This document shows positions 1-6,179 of a stretch of DNA of 7,160 nt, piece by piece (positions within the stretch are counted from its first letter, which is position 1; the number at the start of each line of letters is the position of its first letter). Where the stretch lies: contig JAEZHS010000315.1 in the NCBI GenBank assembly GCA_023436825.1, forward strand, positions 1-7,160, given 5' to 3'. Origin of the DNA: Pseudomonadota bacterium. GTDB taxonomy: Bacteria; Pseudomonadota; Alphaproteobacteria; Reyranellales; Reyranellaceae. The position numbers and the translations under genes were made by a program. The notes under the pieces were generated by a model. The model made no database searches, was not told the DNA's origin, and saw nothing but the letters and a program-made list of their open reading frames with translations.

Positions 1-788
1 CGATTGAACTGGTCCGGATCCTCGAGATTGATGGTGTGGCCGCAGTTCGGCATTACCGACAGCGCCGCCGACGGGATCTCGCGCTTCATCAGGATGCCTG
101 GCGCCAGGCACGGCCAGTCCTCGTCGCCGGTCAGGATCAGGGTCGGCACGGAGAGCGCGCGCATCTGATCGACCAGGTCGTAGAGCGAGGGTCGCTCGCC
201 CTGCACGCCGATCTGGGTGTTGCCCGAGCCGAGCGCGGAGTGCTCGCCCAGTTACTTCTTGAACTGGGCGAAGCCGCGCGGGTCCTTGTTCTCGAACTGC
301 ACGCGCGTCGGGCCGTAGGCGTATTTCTCCGCGAACTTGACCATGCCTTCGCTCTGCAGGGTTCTGGCGACGATCGCCGCCTCGCCCTTGAACTTGGTCG
401 CTTCCGCCTTCTCCGCGCCGTAGCCGCAGCCCGCGACGACCAGCGACTTGGCGCGCCCGGGGTGGCGAAATCCGAAATGCAGCGTGGCGAAGCCGCCCAT
501 CGACAGGCCGACGATGTGAGCCTGCGGCAGCTTCAGGTGATCAAGGATCGCCAGGATGTCGTCGGCGGCGCGGGCCTGGCTGTAGCTCGAAGGGTTTTCC
601 GGCACGTCCGAGGGCGGATAGCCGCGCGCGCTCCAGGTCACGCAGTGATAGCGCTGGCCGAAATGGCGCATCTGGCCTTCCCACGAGCGGTGATCGGCAG
701 CGAATTCGTGGACGAACACGATCGGTGCGCCGGAGCCGGTCTCTTCGTAGTAGAGCTTCACACCATCGTCGGTCGTAGCAAATGGCAT
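1..788 (-). pseudogene. Alpha/beta hydrolase, interrupted by an in-frame stop and cut by the window edge
   Basis: An alpha/beta-fold hydrolase related to enol-lactone hydrolase/esterase-type enzymes. The ATG at 788-786 is preceded by a strong GGAGGA at 800-795. The first open stretch (178 codons) has the oxyanion-region HE at residues 27-28, the ARGY/SD segment near 54-61 and the nucleophile elbow GLSMGG with Ser96. A TAA at 254-252 then stops translation. Read past it in the same frame, the family continues without a frameshift: LGEHSALGSG, the acid-strand motif LTGDED (Asp222/Asp224) and the catalytic-histidine motif CGHTINLE (His251), still open at position 1. A single substitution (CAA or CAG-type Gln, or another codon, to TAA) explains this better than an indel. 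Without the second half the product lacks two triad members, so it is probably inactive unless the stop is read through or is a sequencing error. It lies 63 nt downstream of the dioxygenase gene and is probably co-transcribed with it. Substrate unknown. Confidence 0.85.
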
Positions 789-794
789 CGTCTT

Positions 795-800
795 TCCTCC
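795..800 (-). promoter_or_regulatory. Shine-Dalgarno of the hydrolase gene
   Basis: GGAGGA on the minus strand, 6-7 nt upstream of the ATG at 788-786. This is the strongest ribosome binding site in the window and fixes the start. Its preservation, despite the premature stop inside the gene, suggests the inactivating change is recent. Confidence 0.75.
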
Positions 801-827
801 AGATCGTGTCGACTTTTGCGTATGGCG

Positions 828-839
828 GTCCGTACGGAC
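828..839. repeat. 12-bp perfect palindrome between dioxygenase and hydrolase
   Basis: GTCCGTACGGAC is fully self-complementary and sits in the 63-nt gap between the dioxygenase stop and the hydrolase start. It is flanked by two direct copies of GGCGGTC (824-830, overlapping its left end, and 844-850). As RNA it could form only a short hairpin, and no U-run follows, so it is not a convincing terminator. It may be a processing or stabilising hairpin, a protein site, or chance in GC-rich DNA. Confidence 0.35.
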
Positions 840-851
840 GGCCGGCGGTCT

Positions 852-1877
852 CTAGCCCATGTAGCTCCGCCGCCCTTCGTCGCGCAGGAAGATGCGCGAC
901 AGATGCCGCTTGAGGGCAGGGTCGTCGTGATCGACGAACGCCGTCCGGCGGTGCGCGATCCTCGAATTGTTGAGGAATTCCATCTGGCCTGGCTCCAAGA
1001 CGAAGTCGACGTGGTTTTCCGGCTCGGAAAGGATGTCGTGCAGGGCGTTCAGCGCGTCCATGCCAGCCTGGTCGATTTCCTGGCCTACCAATCGATAGCC
1101 GATGGGCTGCAAGGCGCGATTGAACCTGGCGCGAACCGTACCGCCATGATCGGAGAATATCGGGTTGCTGGTGCAGATGGGCATGCCTTCCGGATGCTCG
1201 CCCTGCCGGTTCCAGATGTAGGGTTCGTAGAGACGCTGCAGGAGCCTGCCATCCCTCTCGCGCAGGACTTCGTGCGCAGTGTGCAAGCTCCCGGCAGAGG
1301 AAACGCCGCCCGACAAAGCCGTCCGCATGACCAGCAGGCCGATATAGGGCGGCGGATGGTTGAAGCCATAGTCGGTGTGCCAGCTCAGATCCTCGTTGGT
1401 GAGGTCGGCGCGAACGCGAACATCCGTCTTTTTCCCGGTGTCGTGCACGTCATAGAGCAACGTGCCCTTGAAGGCCTGGGCAACCGGACGCGCCAGCATC
1501 TGGCTGAGCAGCCAATAGACGGCGAGGAGCTCCTCCTTGCTGTACGCATCGACCGGCAATCGGTCGACGACGGCGAAGCCGATGCCGGACTCGAGCACGT
1601 CCTTCAGGCCTGCCGCCAGGCGCCGACACGCTGTCATCTCGAATTCGTCCGGCGACAGGACGAGGGTCGGCATCGGGTGCTCACGCAGCGAGCGGACGAT
1701 CACGTCGATCTCTGCCAGGCAGTCGTCCGGAATGGGCAGCAGCCAGTCCGTCTCCGACACGTCGCCGCGGCGCCAGGCGGTGCGACGGGGCAGGGGATCG
1801 CGATGGACGGCGGTGAGCGGCCAGCGCCGGCTCACATCTATCATCGGATCGTCGTGTGCAATCGGAGCATTCATCAT
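852..1877 (-). CDS. TauD/TfdA-family Fe(II)/2-oxoglutarate-dependent dioxygenase
   Basis: A non-heme iron oxygenase that would couple oxidative decarboxylation of 2-oxoglutarate to hydroxylation or cleavage of an organic substrate in the cytoplasm. Numbered from the ATG at 1877, the product is 341 residues. The iron-binding H-x-D is in WHTDYGF (His167, Asp169), the distal histidine is His309 in NNSRIAHRRTAF, and Arg324/Arg328 follow in KRHLSRIFL, spaced like the 2-oxoglutarate and substrate arginines of TauD. The NN-x-x-x-x-H-x-RT-x-F pattern resembles the clavaminate-synthase/TauD superfamily broadly rather than taurine dioxygenase specifically. The frame is open to 2129, but that would cross the intergenic region and the start of the divergent ATPase. 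The double ATG (1877 and 1874) has AGAGGG just upstream, so the start is placed there. It is divergent from an ABC importer and upstream of the hydrolase gene, which suggests it oxidises the imported compound. Substrate unassigned. Confidence 0.88.
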   Translation of the reverse strand: MMNAPIAHDDPMIDVSRRWPLTAVHRDPLPRRTAWRRGDVSETDWLLPIPDDCLAEIDVIVRSLREHPMPTLVLSPDEFEMTACRRLAAGLKDVLESGIGFAVVDRLPVDAYSKEELLAVYWLLSQMLARPVAQAFKGTLLYDVHDTGKKTDVRVRADLTNEDLSWHTDYGFNHPPPYIGLLVMRTALSGGVSSAGSLHTAHEVLRERDGRLLQRLYEPYIWNRQGEHPEGMPICTSNPIFSDHGGTVRARFNRALQPIGYRLVGQEIDQAGMDALNALHDILSEPENHVDFVLEPGQMEFLNNSRIAHRRTAFVDHDDPALKRHLSRIFLRDEGRRSYMG

Positions 1878-2040
1878 CGGTGCCCTCTGGCTGGAAGCGA
1901 CCTCGTCAGTGCATGAACGAGAAGCAAATGGGGTGCCGCCGTGGCCCTGAGCCACTTGGATCGTGTATACAATATACACAAAATCGTGCAAATGCCGCGA
2001 TGTCTGATGTGGGCGGCACAGTTCTTGCCAGTGTTTCGGC
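1878..2040. promoter_or_regulatory. Divergent promoter region between the dioxygenase and the importer operon
   Basis: This 163-bp gap separates the leftward dioxygenase gene from the rightward transporter operon and must hold both promoters. It has the most AT-rich stretch nearby (about 1964-1993), centred on the 7-3-7 inverted repeat. A weak sigma70-like pair toward the transporter could be TTGGAT (1956-1961) and CAAAAT (1979-1984) with 17-bp spacing, which would place the repeat within the spacer. This match is poor and tentative. An 8-bp inverted pair, GTGCCGCC (1933-1940) and GGCGGCAC (2012-2019), flanks the region, and ATCGTG occurs twice (1960-1965 and 1983-1988). Confidence 0.6.
1963..1979. 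promoter_or_regulatory. Candidate GntR/FCD operator, inverted repeat GTGTATA-CAA-TATACAC
   Basis: Two perfect 7-bp half sites separated by 3 bp sit 85 bp from the dioxygenase start and 61 bp from the ATPase start. Short palindromes with a GTATAC core are common operators of FCD-type GntR regulators, and one such regulator is encoded at 4706-5437. The dyad's position allows one dimer to control both directions. The symmetry and location are seen directly; its assignment to this regulator is inferred. I found no second copy in the window, but the regulator operon's own promoter lies outside it. Confidence 0.6.
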
Positions 2041-2826
2041 ATGGCATTGATCTCACTGACCGACGTCGGCAAGAGCTTCCGCTCCCGAGAGGGGCGGTCC
2101 TGGTCGGCGGTCGCCGATTTCAACCTCACGCTCGAAGACGGCGAGTTCTACTGCCTGCTCGGCCCCTCCGGCTGCGGCAAGAGCACGATCCTGAGCTTGC
2201 TGGCGGGCTTCACTCTTCCGAGCGCAGGGCGGCTGGAACTGTCCGGCAAGCCGATCAAGGGTGCTTCCCGGGATCGCGGCGTCGTCTTCCAGGGTGACGA
2301 CTCTCTCTATCCCTGGCTGACCGCCGTGGAGAACGTCGAGTTCGGCCTGCGTCTGCGCGGCGTGGACCGCAGTGAGCGACGCGACCGGGCGATGCAGTAT
2401 CTCGAGCTGGTCGGTCTGCACGGTCAGGAAGGCAAGCACCCGCCCGAACTGTCCGGCGGCATGAAGCAGCGCGTTCAAATTGCGCGCGCGCTCGCCAACG
2501 AGCCGCGGATCCTGCTGATGGATGAGCCGTTCGGCGCACTGGATGCGCAGACTCGCGGCGCCATGCAGGTCGAATTGCGCCGCATCTGGGAGCGCATGAA
2601 AGTCACAGTGGTCTTCATCACGCACGATATCGATGAAGCAATCGTGCTCGGGACGCGCGTCGGTGTGATGACGGCCGGCCCCGGCGGCACCCTGAAGAAG
2701 AACCTGCCGATCGACATCCCCGGTGAACGCACCCGGGCCGATCCGCGATACATCGCTCTCTACGAACAGATCCATGCATTGGTGCGTGAAGAGGTGCTGC
2801 GCGCAAGCGCACGGAGGGCCGCATGA
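2041..2826 (+). CDS. ABC importer ATPase, NitT/TauT (sulfonate/nitrate/taurine-type) family
   Basis: The cytoplasmic ATPase of an importer, which dimerises and drives the adjacent permease. Over 261 residues, all catalytic motifs are intact: Walker [10 protein letters not shown] (41-49), Q-loop Gln84 in [12 protein letters not shown], signature LSGGMKQ (137-143), Walker B ILLMDEP (157-163), D-loop ALD (166-168) and switch His195 in ITHD. Length and the Q-loop/PW segment fit SsuB/TauB/NrtD-like proteins. The first ATG after the upstream in-frame TGA (2005-2007) is at 2041, and the protein begins as expected for the family. There is no Shine-Dalgarno in front of it, so initiation may be weak or from a structured or short leader. 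It is the first gene of a plus-strand operon and overlaps the permease by ATGA (2823-2826). The substrate cannot be told from the ATPase. Confidence 0.93.
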   Translation: MALISLTDVGKSFRSREGRSWSAVADFNLTLEDGEFYCLLGPSGCGKSTILSLLAGFTLPSAGRLELSGKPIKGASRDRGVVFQGDDSLYPWLTAVENVEFGLRLRGVDRSERRDRAMQYLELVGLHGQEGKHPPELSGGMKQRVQIARALANEPRILLMDEPFGALDAQTRGAMQVELRRIWERMKVTVVFITHDIDEAIVLGTRVGVMTAGPGGTLKKNLPIDIPGERTRADPRYIALYEQIHALVREEVLRASARRAA

Positions 2827-3653
2827 GCGAGGTCGCGCGTACACTGGCCGTATCGGAAACCGCCGGCACTTCGGCGAGTTCCATCTCGTCGATATGGCAG
2901 TCGTCGAAGAACGGGTTCCCGTACTTCCTCGGCTTCTTCAGCCTTTTCTTCATTTGGCACGTCGTCGCCGTCTATGTCGTCGCCTCCGTCCTGTTTCCGC
3001 CACCGTATGCCGTGCTCCTGCGCGCCATCGAGCTGCTGCAGGACGGAGTCCTGGTCGAGAATGTCGGGGCCAGCCTGCAACGCATCATCATCGGCTTCAT
3101 CGCGGGATCGCTCATCGGCATCCCGATCGGACTGATCATCGGCAGCTTTCCGCTGGCCCGGAAGATCCTGGAACCATGGACCGAATCCCTTCGCTTCATT
3201 CCTTCCGTGGCGATGATCACCATCGCGGTCATCTGGTTCGGCATCGGCGAACCGTCGAAGATCTTCCTGATCATCTACACGACGGTGTTCATCGTCATCC
3301 TGAACACGGCAGCGGGCGTCGGCGCGATATCGGCCAACAAGATCCGCGCAGCGCAGGCCCTGGGCGCGAGCTCACGGCAGATATTCTTCCTCGTCGCCCT
3401 GCCCGCGACCGTCCCCTACATCCTGACGGGAATGCGCATCGCGATGGCCAATTCGTTCACCACGATCGTCGCCGCCGAGCTGGTGGCCGCGAATGCCGGC
3501 CTCGGCGTCATGCTGTGGCAGGGGCGGATGTACATGCAGATCGGCGACATCTTCGTCGCGCTCGTCTCGCTTTGCATCCTGGGATTCACAGCCGACCGCC
3601 TGTTCCGCTTTGGCGTAGCCCGCTTCGCCGGGCGCTATGACGTCACGCCGTGA
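2823..3653 (+). CDS. ABC importer permease, NitT/TauT (SsuC/TauC-like) family
   Basis: An inner-membrane subunit, probably a homodimer, that forms the translocation path. The 276 residues start with a polar cytoplasmic leader of about 30 residues. Hydrophobic segments follow near 34-56, 88-109, 125-141, 146-163, 187-222 and 242-259, consistent with about six transmembrane helices. The cytoplasmic coupling loop is the EAA-type motif [20 protein letters not shown], residues 175-194, with the conserved Gly and the terminal LP. The RFIPSVA segment (124-130) and the WFGIGE segment (138-143) are typical of this permease group. The ATG at 2823 has GGAGG just upstream and overlaps the ATPase stop, so the two genes are translationally coupled. 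A 65-nt gap separates it from the binding protein gene. Confidence 0.93.
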   Translation: MSEVARTLAVSETAGTSASSISSIWQSSKNGFPYFLGFFSLFFIWHVVAVYVVASVLFPPPYAVLLRAIELLQDGVLVENVGASLQRIIIGFIAGSLIGIPIGLIIGSFPLARKILEPWTESLRFIPSVAMITIAVIWFGIGEPSKIFLIIYTTVFIVILNTAAGVGAISANKIRAAQALGASSRQIFFLVALPATVPYILTGMRIAMANSFTTIVAAELVAANAGLGVMLWQGRMYMQIGDIFVALVSLCILGFTADRLFRFGVARFAGRYDVTP

Positions 3654-3718
3654 ATGGCCGATGCGGCGCGACGGCTCCAAGGTGTGTGTGGTTCTTCTTG
3701 CTGGATTGGGGGTGATGA

Positions 3719-4699
3719 GTGTTTGACATCGGACGGCGATCCGCCTTGAAGCTGGCGGCCGGGCTTGCGGCCATCCCATCGGCAGGGCGCGCGCAGCAGC
3801 CTGCCAAGATCACCATCGCGACGGGCGTGGATCCCTCCTTCTCGGCATACTACGTCGCGAAGGAATCGGGAATCTTCACCAGGAACGGATTGGAGGTGCA
3901 GCTCAACACCGGACCGAGCGGCTCGGCCATGGTGGCGCTGGTGATTCAGAACCAGGTTCAATCGGCATTCGGTGCGGAGCAGGCCGGCCTGCTCAATCAC
4001 GCCCTCGACCCGAACGTCGTGGTGGCGGCCGAAGGCGCCATGCTGGCGCGCTGGTATGGCATCGTGGGCAAGGACATCGCCAGCATGGACGCGCTCAAAG
4101 GCAAGCGCCTGGGAATTGCCCGCGGTTCGGGCAGCGAAGTGTTCTGGCTGGCTGTGGTCAACAAGCTGAAGCTCGATGCCAAGGATTACAAGATCGTCCA
4201 GGTTGAGGCGCCCGAGATGGTCGCGGCGCTCGAACGCGGCGACATCGACGCCTACAGCGCCTGGGAGCCGTGGCTGACGCGCGGCGCCGCGGCGGTGAAG
4301 GGCGCGCGGCTGGTGGTGGACAATGTCGGCATCATCGAAGGGCGCGTATTCATCTATGTGAACAAGGATTGGGCGGTGAAGAACCGTACCGCCGCAGTGT
4401 CGTTCATGCGCAGCATCGTCGAGGCCACGGACGTCATCAACACCAAGCGCGACCAGGCCGCCGCCGACGTCGCCAAATTCCTGAAGCTCGATCTGCCGTT
4501 GACCAAGCTGCTGATGGACAAATTGAGCTTCGACGTCCATCTGGACCAGCAGTCCGTCGGCAACTTCCAGATTGCGGAGGCTCAGTTGAAGAGCATTGGC
4601 AAGCTCGCGAAACCGGTCTCCTGGAACACCTTGTTCTATCCCGAACTTCTTCGCGAGGTGGCGCCGAGCAAGGTGAACTACAAGCTGCCGGACGCCTGA
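3719..4699 (+). CDS. Periplasmic substrate-binding protein of the NitT/TauT importer, Tat-type signal
   Basis: The binding lipid-free periplasmic receptor that delivers the substrate to the permease. It has 326 residues. The N-terminus GRRSALKLAAGLAAIPS carries a twin-arginine motif (Arg6-Arg7) and a short hydrophobic stretch, with likely cleavage after Ala25 (AGRA|QQ), so Tat export is likely. The mature part fits the SsuA/NMT1-like fold: ITIATG first strand, YYVAKESGIF (44-53), LEVQL (59-62), and the hinge-region YSAWEPWLTRGA (179-190), where Trp182-Glu183-Pro184-Trp185 is typical of sulfonate and related binders. The start is GTG at 3719: an in-frame TGA (3716-3718) directly precedes it, and GGGGG at 3708-3712 gives correct spacing. 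An out-of-frame ATG at 3715 would read only three codons. It is the last gene of the operon and ends 6 nt before the convergent regulator's stop. Confidence 0.9.
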   Translation: MFDIGRRSALKLAAGLAAIPSAGRAQQPAKITIATGVDPSFSAYYVAKESGIFTRNGLEVQLNTGPSGSAMVALVIQNQVQSAFGAEQAGLLNHALDPNVVVAAEGAMLARWYGIVGKDIASMDALKGKRLGIARGSGSEVFWLAVVNKLKLDAKDYKIVQVEAPEMVAALERGDIDAYSAWEPWLTRGAAAVKGARLVVDNVGIIEGRVFIYVNKDWAVKNRTAAVSFMRSIVEATDVINTKRDQAAADVAKFLKLDLPLTKLLMDKLSFDVHLDQQSVGNFQIAEAQLKSIGKLAKPVSWNTLFYPELLREVAPSKVNYKLPDA

Positions 4700-4705
4700 T
4701 CGGCT

Positions 4706-5437
4706 TCAGAGATCGTCGAAGGGCGCTCCTGCATCGCCGGGGAGGGCATAGGCCGATTCGGCGAGTGCCTTTGCGATCACGCCATGGGCGCGCCGCATGA
4801 GCTGCTCGGCGCGCCGCCGGGCGAGGCCCACTTCGCCCGCAAGAACAGCCTCGGCCACTTCGCTGTGGCCCTCGAGCGACATCGACAGCATCTCGTGGGT
4901 CTGCAGATGGGCAAGGTAGCGGTAACGCAGTGCCTGCTTCTCGATGCCGGCGACGATGCGGATAAGCGTCTGATTTTGTGAAGCGGCGTGAATCGCCCGA
5001 GTAAAGGCGACGTTGTGCCTGAAGAAAGTCGGCACATCCTTCGCCTTGAACGCCTTGTTCATTCCGGCGAGATGCGACTCGATCGTCTTGCGCGCCTTCT
5101 TGTCGAGATGGCGGGCCGCCTCTGCCGCGGCCAGCCCTTCCAGTCCGACACGGCAGGCGTAGACCTCATCGAGATCGCGCCTGCTCATCGGCGTGACACT
5201 GACGCCCTTGCGGGCGGCACGGACGACAAGACCGTCGGCCTCCAGCATCCGGAAGACTTCACGGACCGGCGAACGGCTCACCCCGAAGGAAGCACCGACT
5301 TCCTCCTCGTGAATACGAGCGCCTGGCGCCAGCTCCAGGAAGACGATGCGGTCGGACAGGATCCGCGCGATTTCCGTGGCGATCACCGACGGCGCGACGA
5401 AATCGGCCTGCGCCGACATCGGCGTGCGTGCCGCCAT
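4706..5437 (-). CDS. GntR-family transcriptional regulator, FCD (FadR/VanR-like) subgroup
   Basis: A DNA-binding regulator, probably repressing or activating the locus in response to an acid substrate or intermediate. From the ATG at 5437 it has 243 residues. The winged helix-turn-helix spans about 17-80: LAPGARIHEEEVGASFGVSR, then SPVREVFRMLEADGLV (56-71) and the wing RKGVSV. The FCD ligand domain spans about 88-218, opening with DLDEVYACRVGLEG. Two positions that usually hold metal-binding His in FCD domains appear replaced: Thr146 in HNVAFTRAIH (usual F-H) and probably Leu213, while His191 is kept. No start has a strong Shine-Dalgarno. The ATG at 5437 is chosen because it begins 1 nt after the SDR stop codon (TAG-A-ATG), allowing coupling; ATGs at 5452 and 5419 are alternatives. 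It is the last gene of the minus-strand operon. Its likely operator is the repeat at 1963-1979. Confidence 0.9.
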   Translation of the reverse strand: MAARTPMSAQADFVAPSVIATEIARILSDRIVFLELAPGARIHEEEVGASFGVSRSPVREVFRMLEADGLVVRAARKGVSVTPMSRRDLDEVYACRVGLEGLAAAEAARHLDKKARKTIESHLAGMNKAFKAKDVPTFFRHNVAFTRAIHAASQNQTLIRIVAGIEKQALRYRYLAHLQTHEMLSMSLEGHSEVAEAVLAGEVGLARRRAEQLMRRAHGVIAKALAESAYALPGDAGAPFDDL

Positions 5438-5438
5438 T

Positions 5439-6179
5439 CTAGCCGTGGACATAGCCACCGTCGGCGATGACGGTCTCGCCGGTGATGTAGGAGGCGGCGT
5501 CGGAGACGAGAAACATCGCCATCTTCGCAATTTCCTCTGCCGTTCCCCAGCGGCCAAGCGGCACGCGCGCCAAGCCCCGGTCGCCCGACTGCCCTTCCGT
5601 CGCCGTTTGCCGGGTCATCCGCGTGAGAGAGCGCCCCGGCGCCAGGCAGACGACGCGAACGCCGTAAGGCCCCCATTCCACCGCGGCTGCCTTGGTGATC
5701 TGCGATATGGCGGCCTTGGCGGCGGCATAGACCGCCCGGTTCTCTCCGCCCGAAAAGGCCGTCTGCGAACCGATCGACAGGATGGTGCCGCGTCGTCGCT
5801 CGACCATGCCGCGGCCGATCAGCTGGATCAGCCGCAAGGCGCCGACGAAGTCGATGTCGATCGTGCGCCGAACTTCCTCGAAGCTGGTTTCCAGCAGCGG
5901 CTTCGCGACCAGCACGCCGGCGTTGTTGATGAGGACGTCGACCGGTCCTGCGGCCTTGGCCAGGCCTTCCACGGAGGCGGGATCGGCCTGGTCGAAGACA
6001 TGGGCCTCGGCCCCGCACCGTGACGCGGCAGCGGCAAGCGGTTGCTCTTCGATGTCGGCCAGCACCAGCCGCGCGCCGGCTGCGTGAAAGAGGCTCGCCA
6101 TGGCCGCGCCGAAGCCGTTGGCCGCGCCGGTCACCAGGATGCGCCGGCCCGTGAAATCCAGATCGTTCGCCAAGCTCAC
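5439..6179 (-). CDS. Classical short-chain dehydrogenase/reductase (SDR), NAD-preferring
   Basis: A cytoplasmic NAD(P)-dependent oxidoreductase for an alcohol/ketone or hydroxy acid. Its 246 residues match the classical SDR length. The cofactor motif is TGAANGFG (17-24), Asp42 ends the second strand (LADI), which favours NAD(H), and NNAG is at 85-88. Catalytic Ser138 (SIGSQ), Tyr151 and Lys155 (YAAAK) are correctly spaced, and the C-terminus ITGETVIADGGY is typical. The usual catalytic-tetrad Asn, expected in the segment TIDIDFVGALRL, appears as Asp110. The start is GTG at 6179, overlapping the upstream gene's stop as GTGA (6179-6176), with GAGG on the minus strand about 6 nt upstream. The downstream regulator begins at its stop. 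The operon position suggests it oxidises an intermediate of the same pathway. Specificity unknown. Confidence 0.92.
   Translation of the reverse strand: MSLANDLDFTGRRILVTGAANGFGAAMASLFHAAGARLVLADIEEQPLAAAASRCGAEAHVFDQADPASVEGLAKAAGPVDVLINNAGVLVAKPLLETSFEEVRRTIDIDFVGALRLIQLIGRGMVERRRGTILSIGSQTAFSGGENRAVYAAAKAAISQITKAAAVEWGPYGVRVVCLAPGRSLTRMTRQTATEGQSGDRGLARVPLGRWGTAEEIAKMAMFLVSDAASYITGETVIADGGYVHG

Noticed and set aside
36..1916. A 626-codon plus-strand open frame opposite the hydrolase and dioxygenase genes
   Set aside because: It is antisense to two genes with clear catalytic motifs, has low-complexity Arg/Ala/Gly-rich composition and no recognisable domain. Long antisense frames are expected in GC-rich DNA with this codon bias.
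1878..2129. 84-residue N-terminal extension of the dioxygenase
   Set aside because: It would cross the operator-like repeat and the beginning of the divergent ATPase gene. The double ATG at 1877/1874 has an adjacent AGAGGG, and the family needs no extension.
2053..2844. 263-codon minus-strand frame opposite the ATPase gene
   Set aside because: It is a shadow of an ATPase with every motif intact, and it has no domain of its own.
2723..3640. 305-codon plus-strand frame overlapping the permease gene
   Set aside because: It is out of frame with the permease, rich in Arg/His/Pro, and lacks hydrophobic segments. The permease frame has the EAA loop and transmembrane segments.
3654..3718. Possible attenuator or terminator between permease and binding protein genes
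   Set aside because: No stable stem followed by a U-run is visible in these 65 nt, so the genes are probably on one transcript.
3635..4540. 301-codon minus-strand frame opposite the binding protein gene
   Set aside because: It is antisense to a clear binding protein, with no recognisable motif.
5438..5557. 40-residue N-terminal extension of the GntR regulator, from a TTG at 5557
   Set aside because: The extension is Pro/Ser/Arg-rich, lies almost entirely inside the SDR gene and precedes the normal GntR N-terminus. Starts at 5452, 5437 or 5419 fit better.
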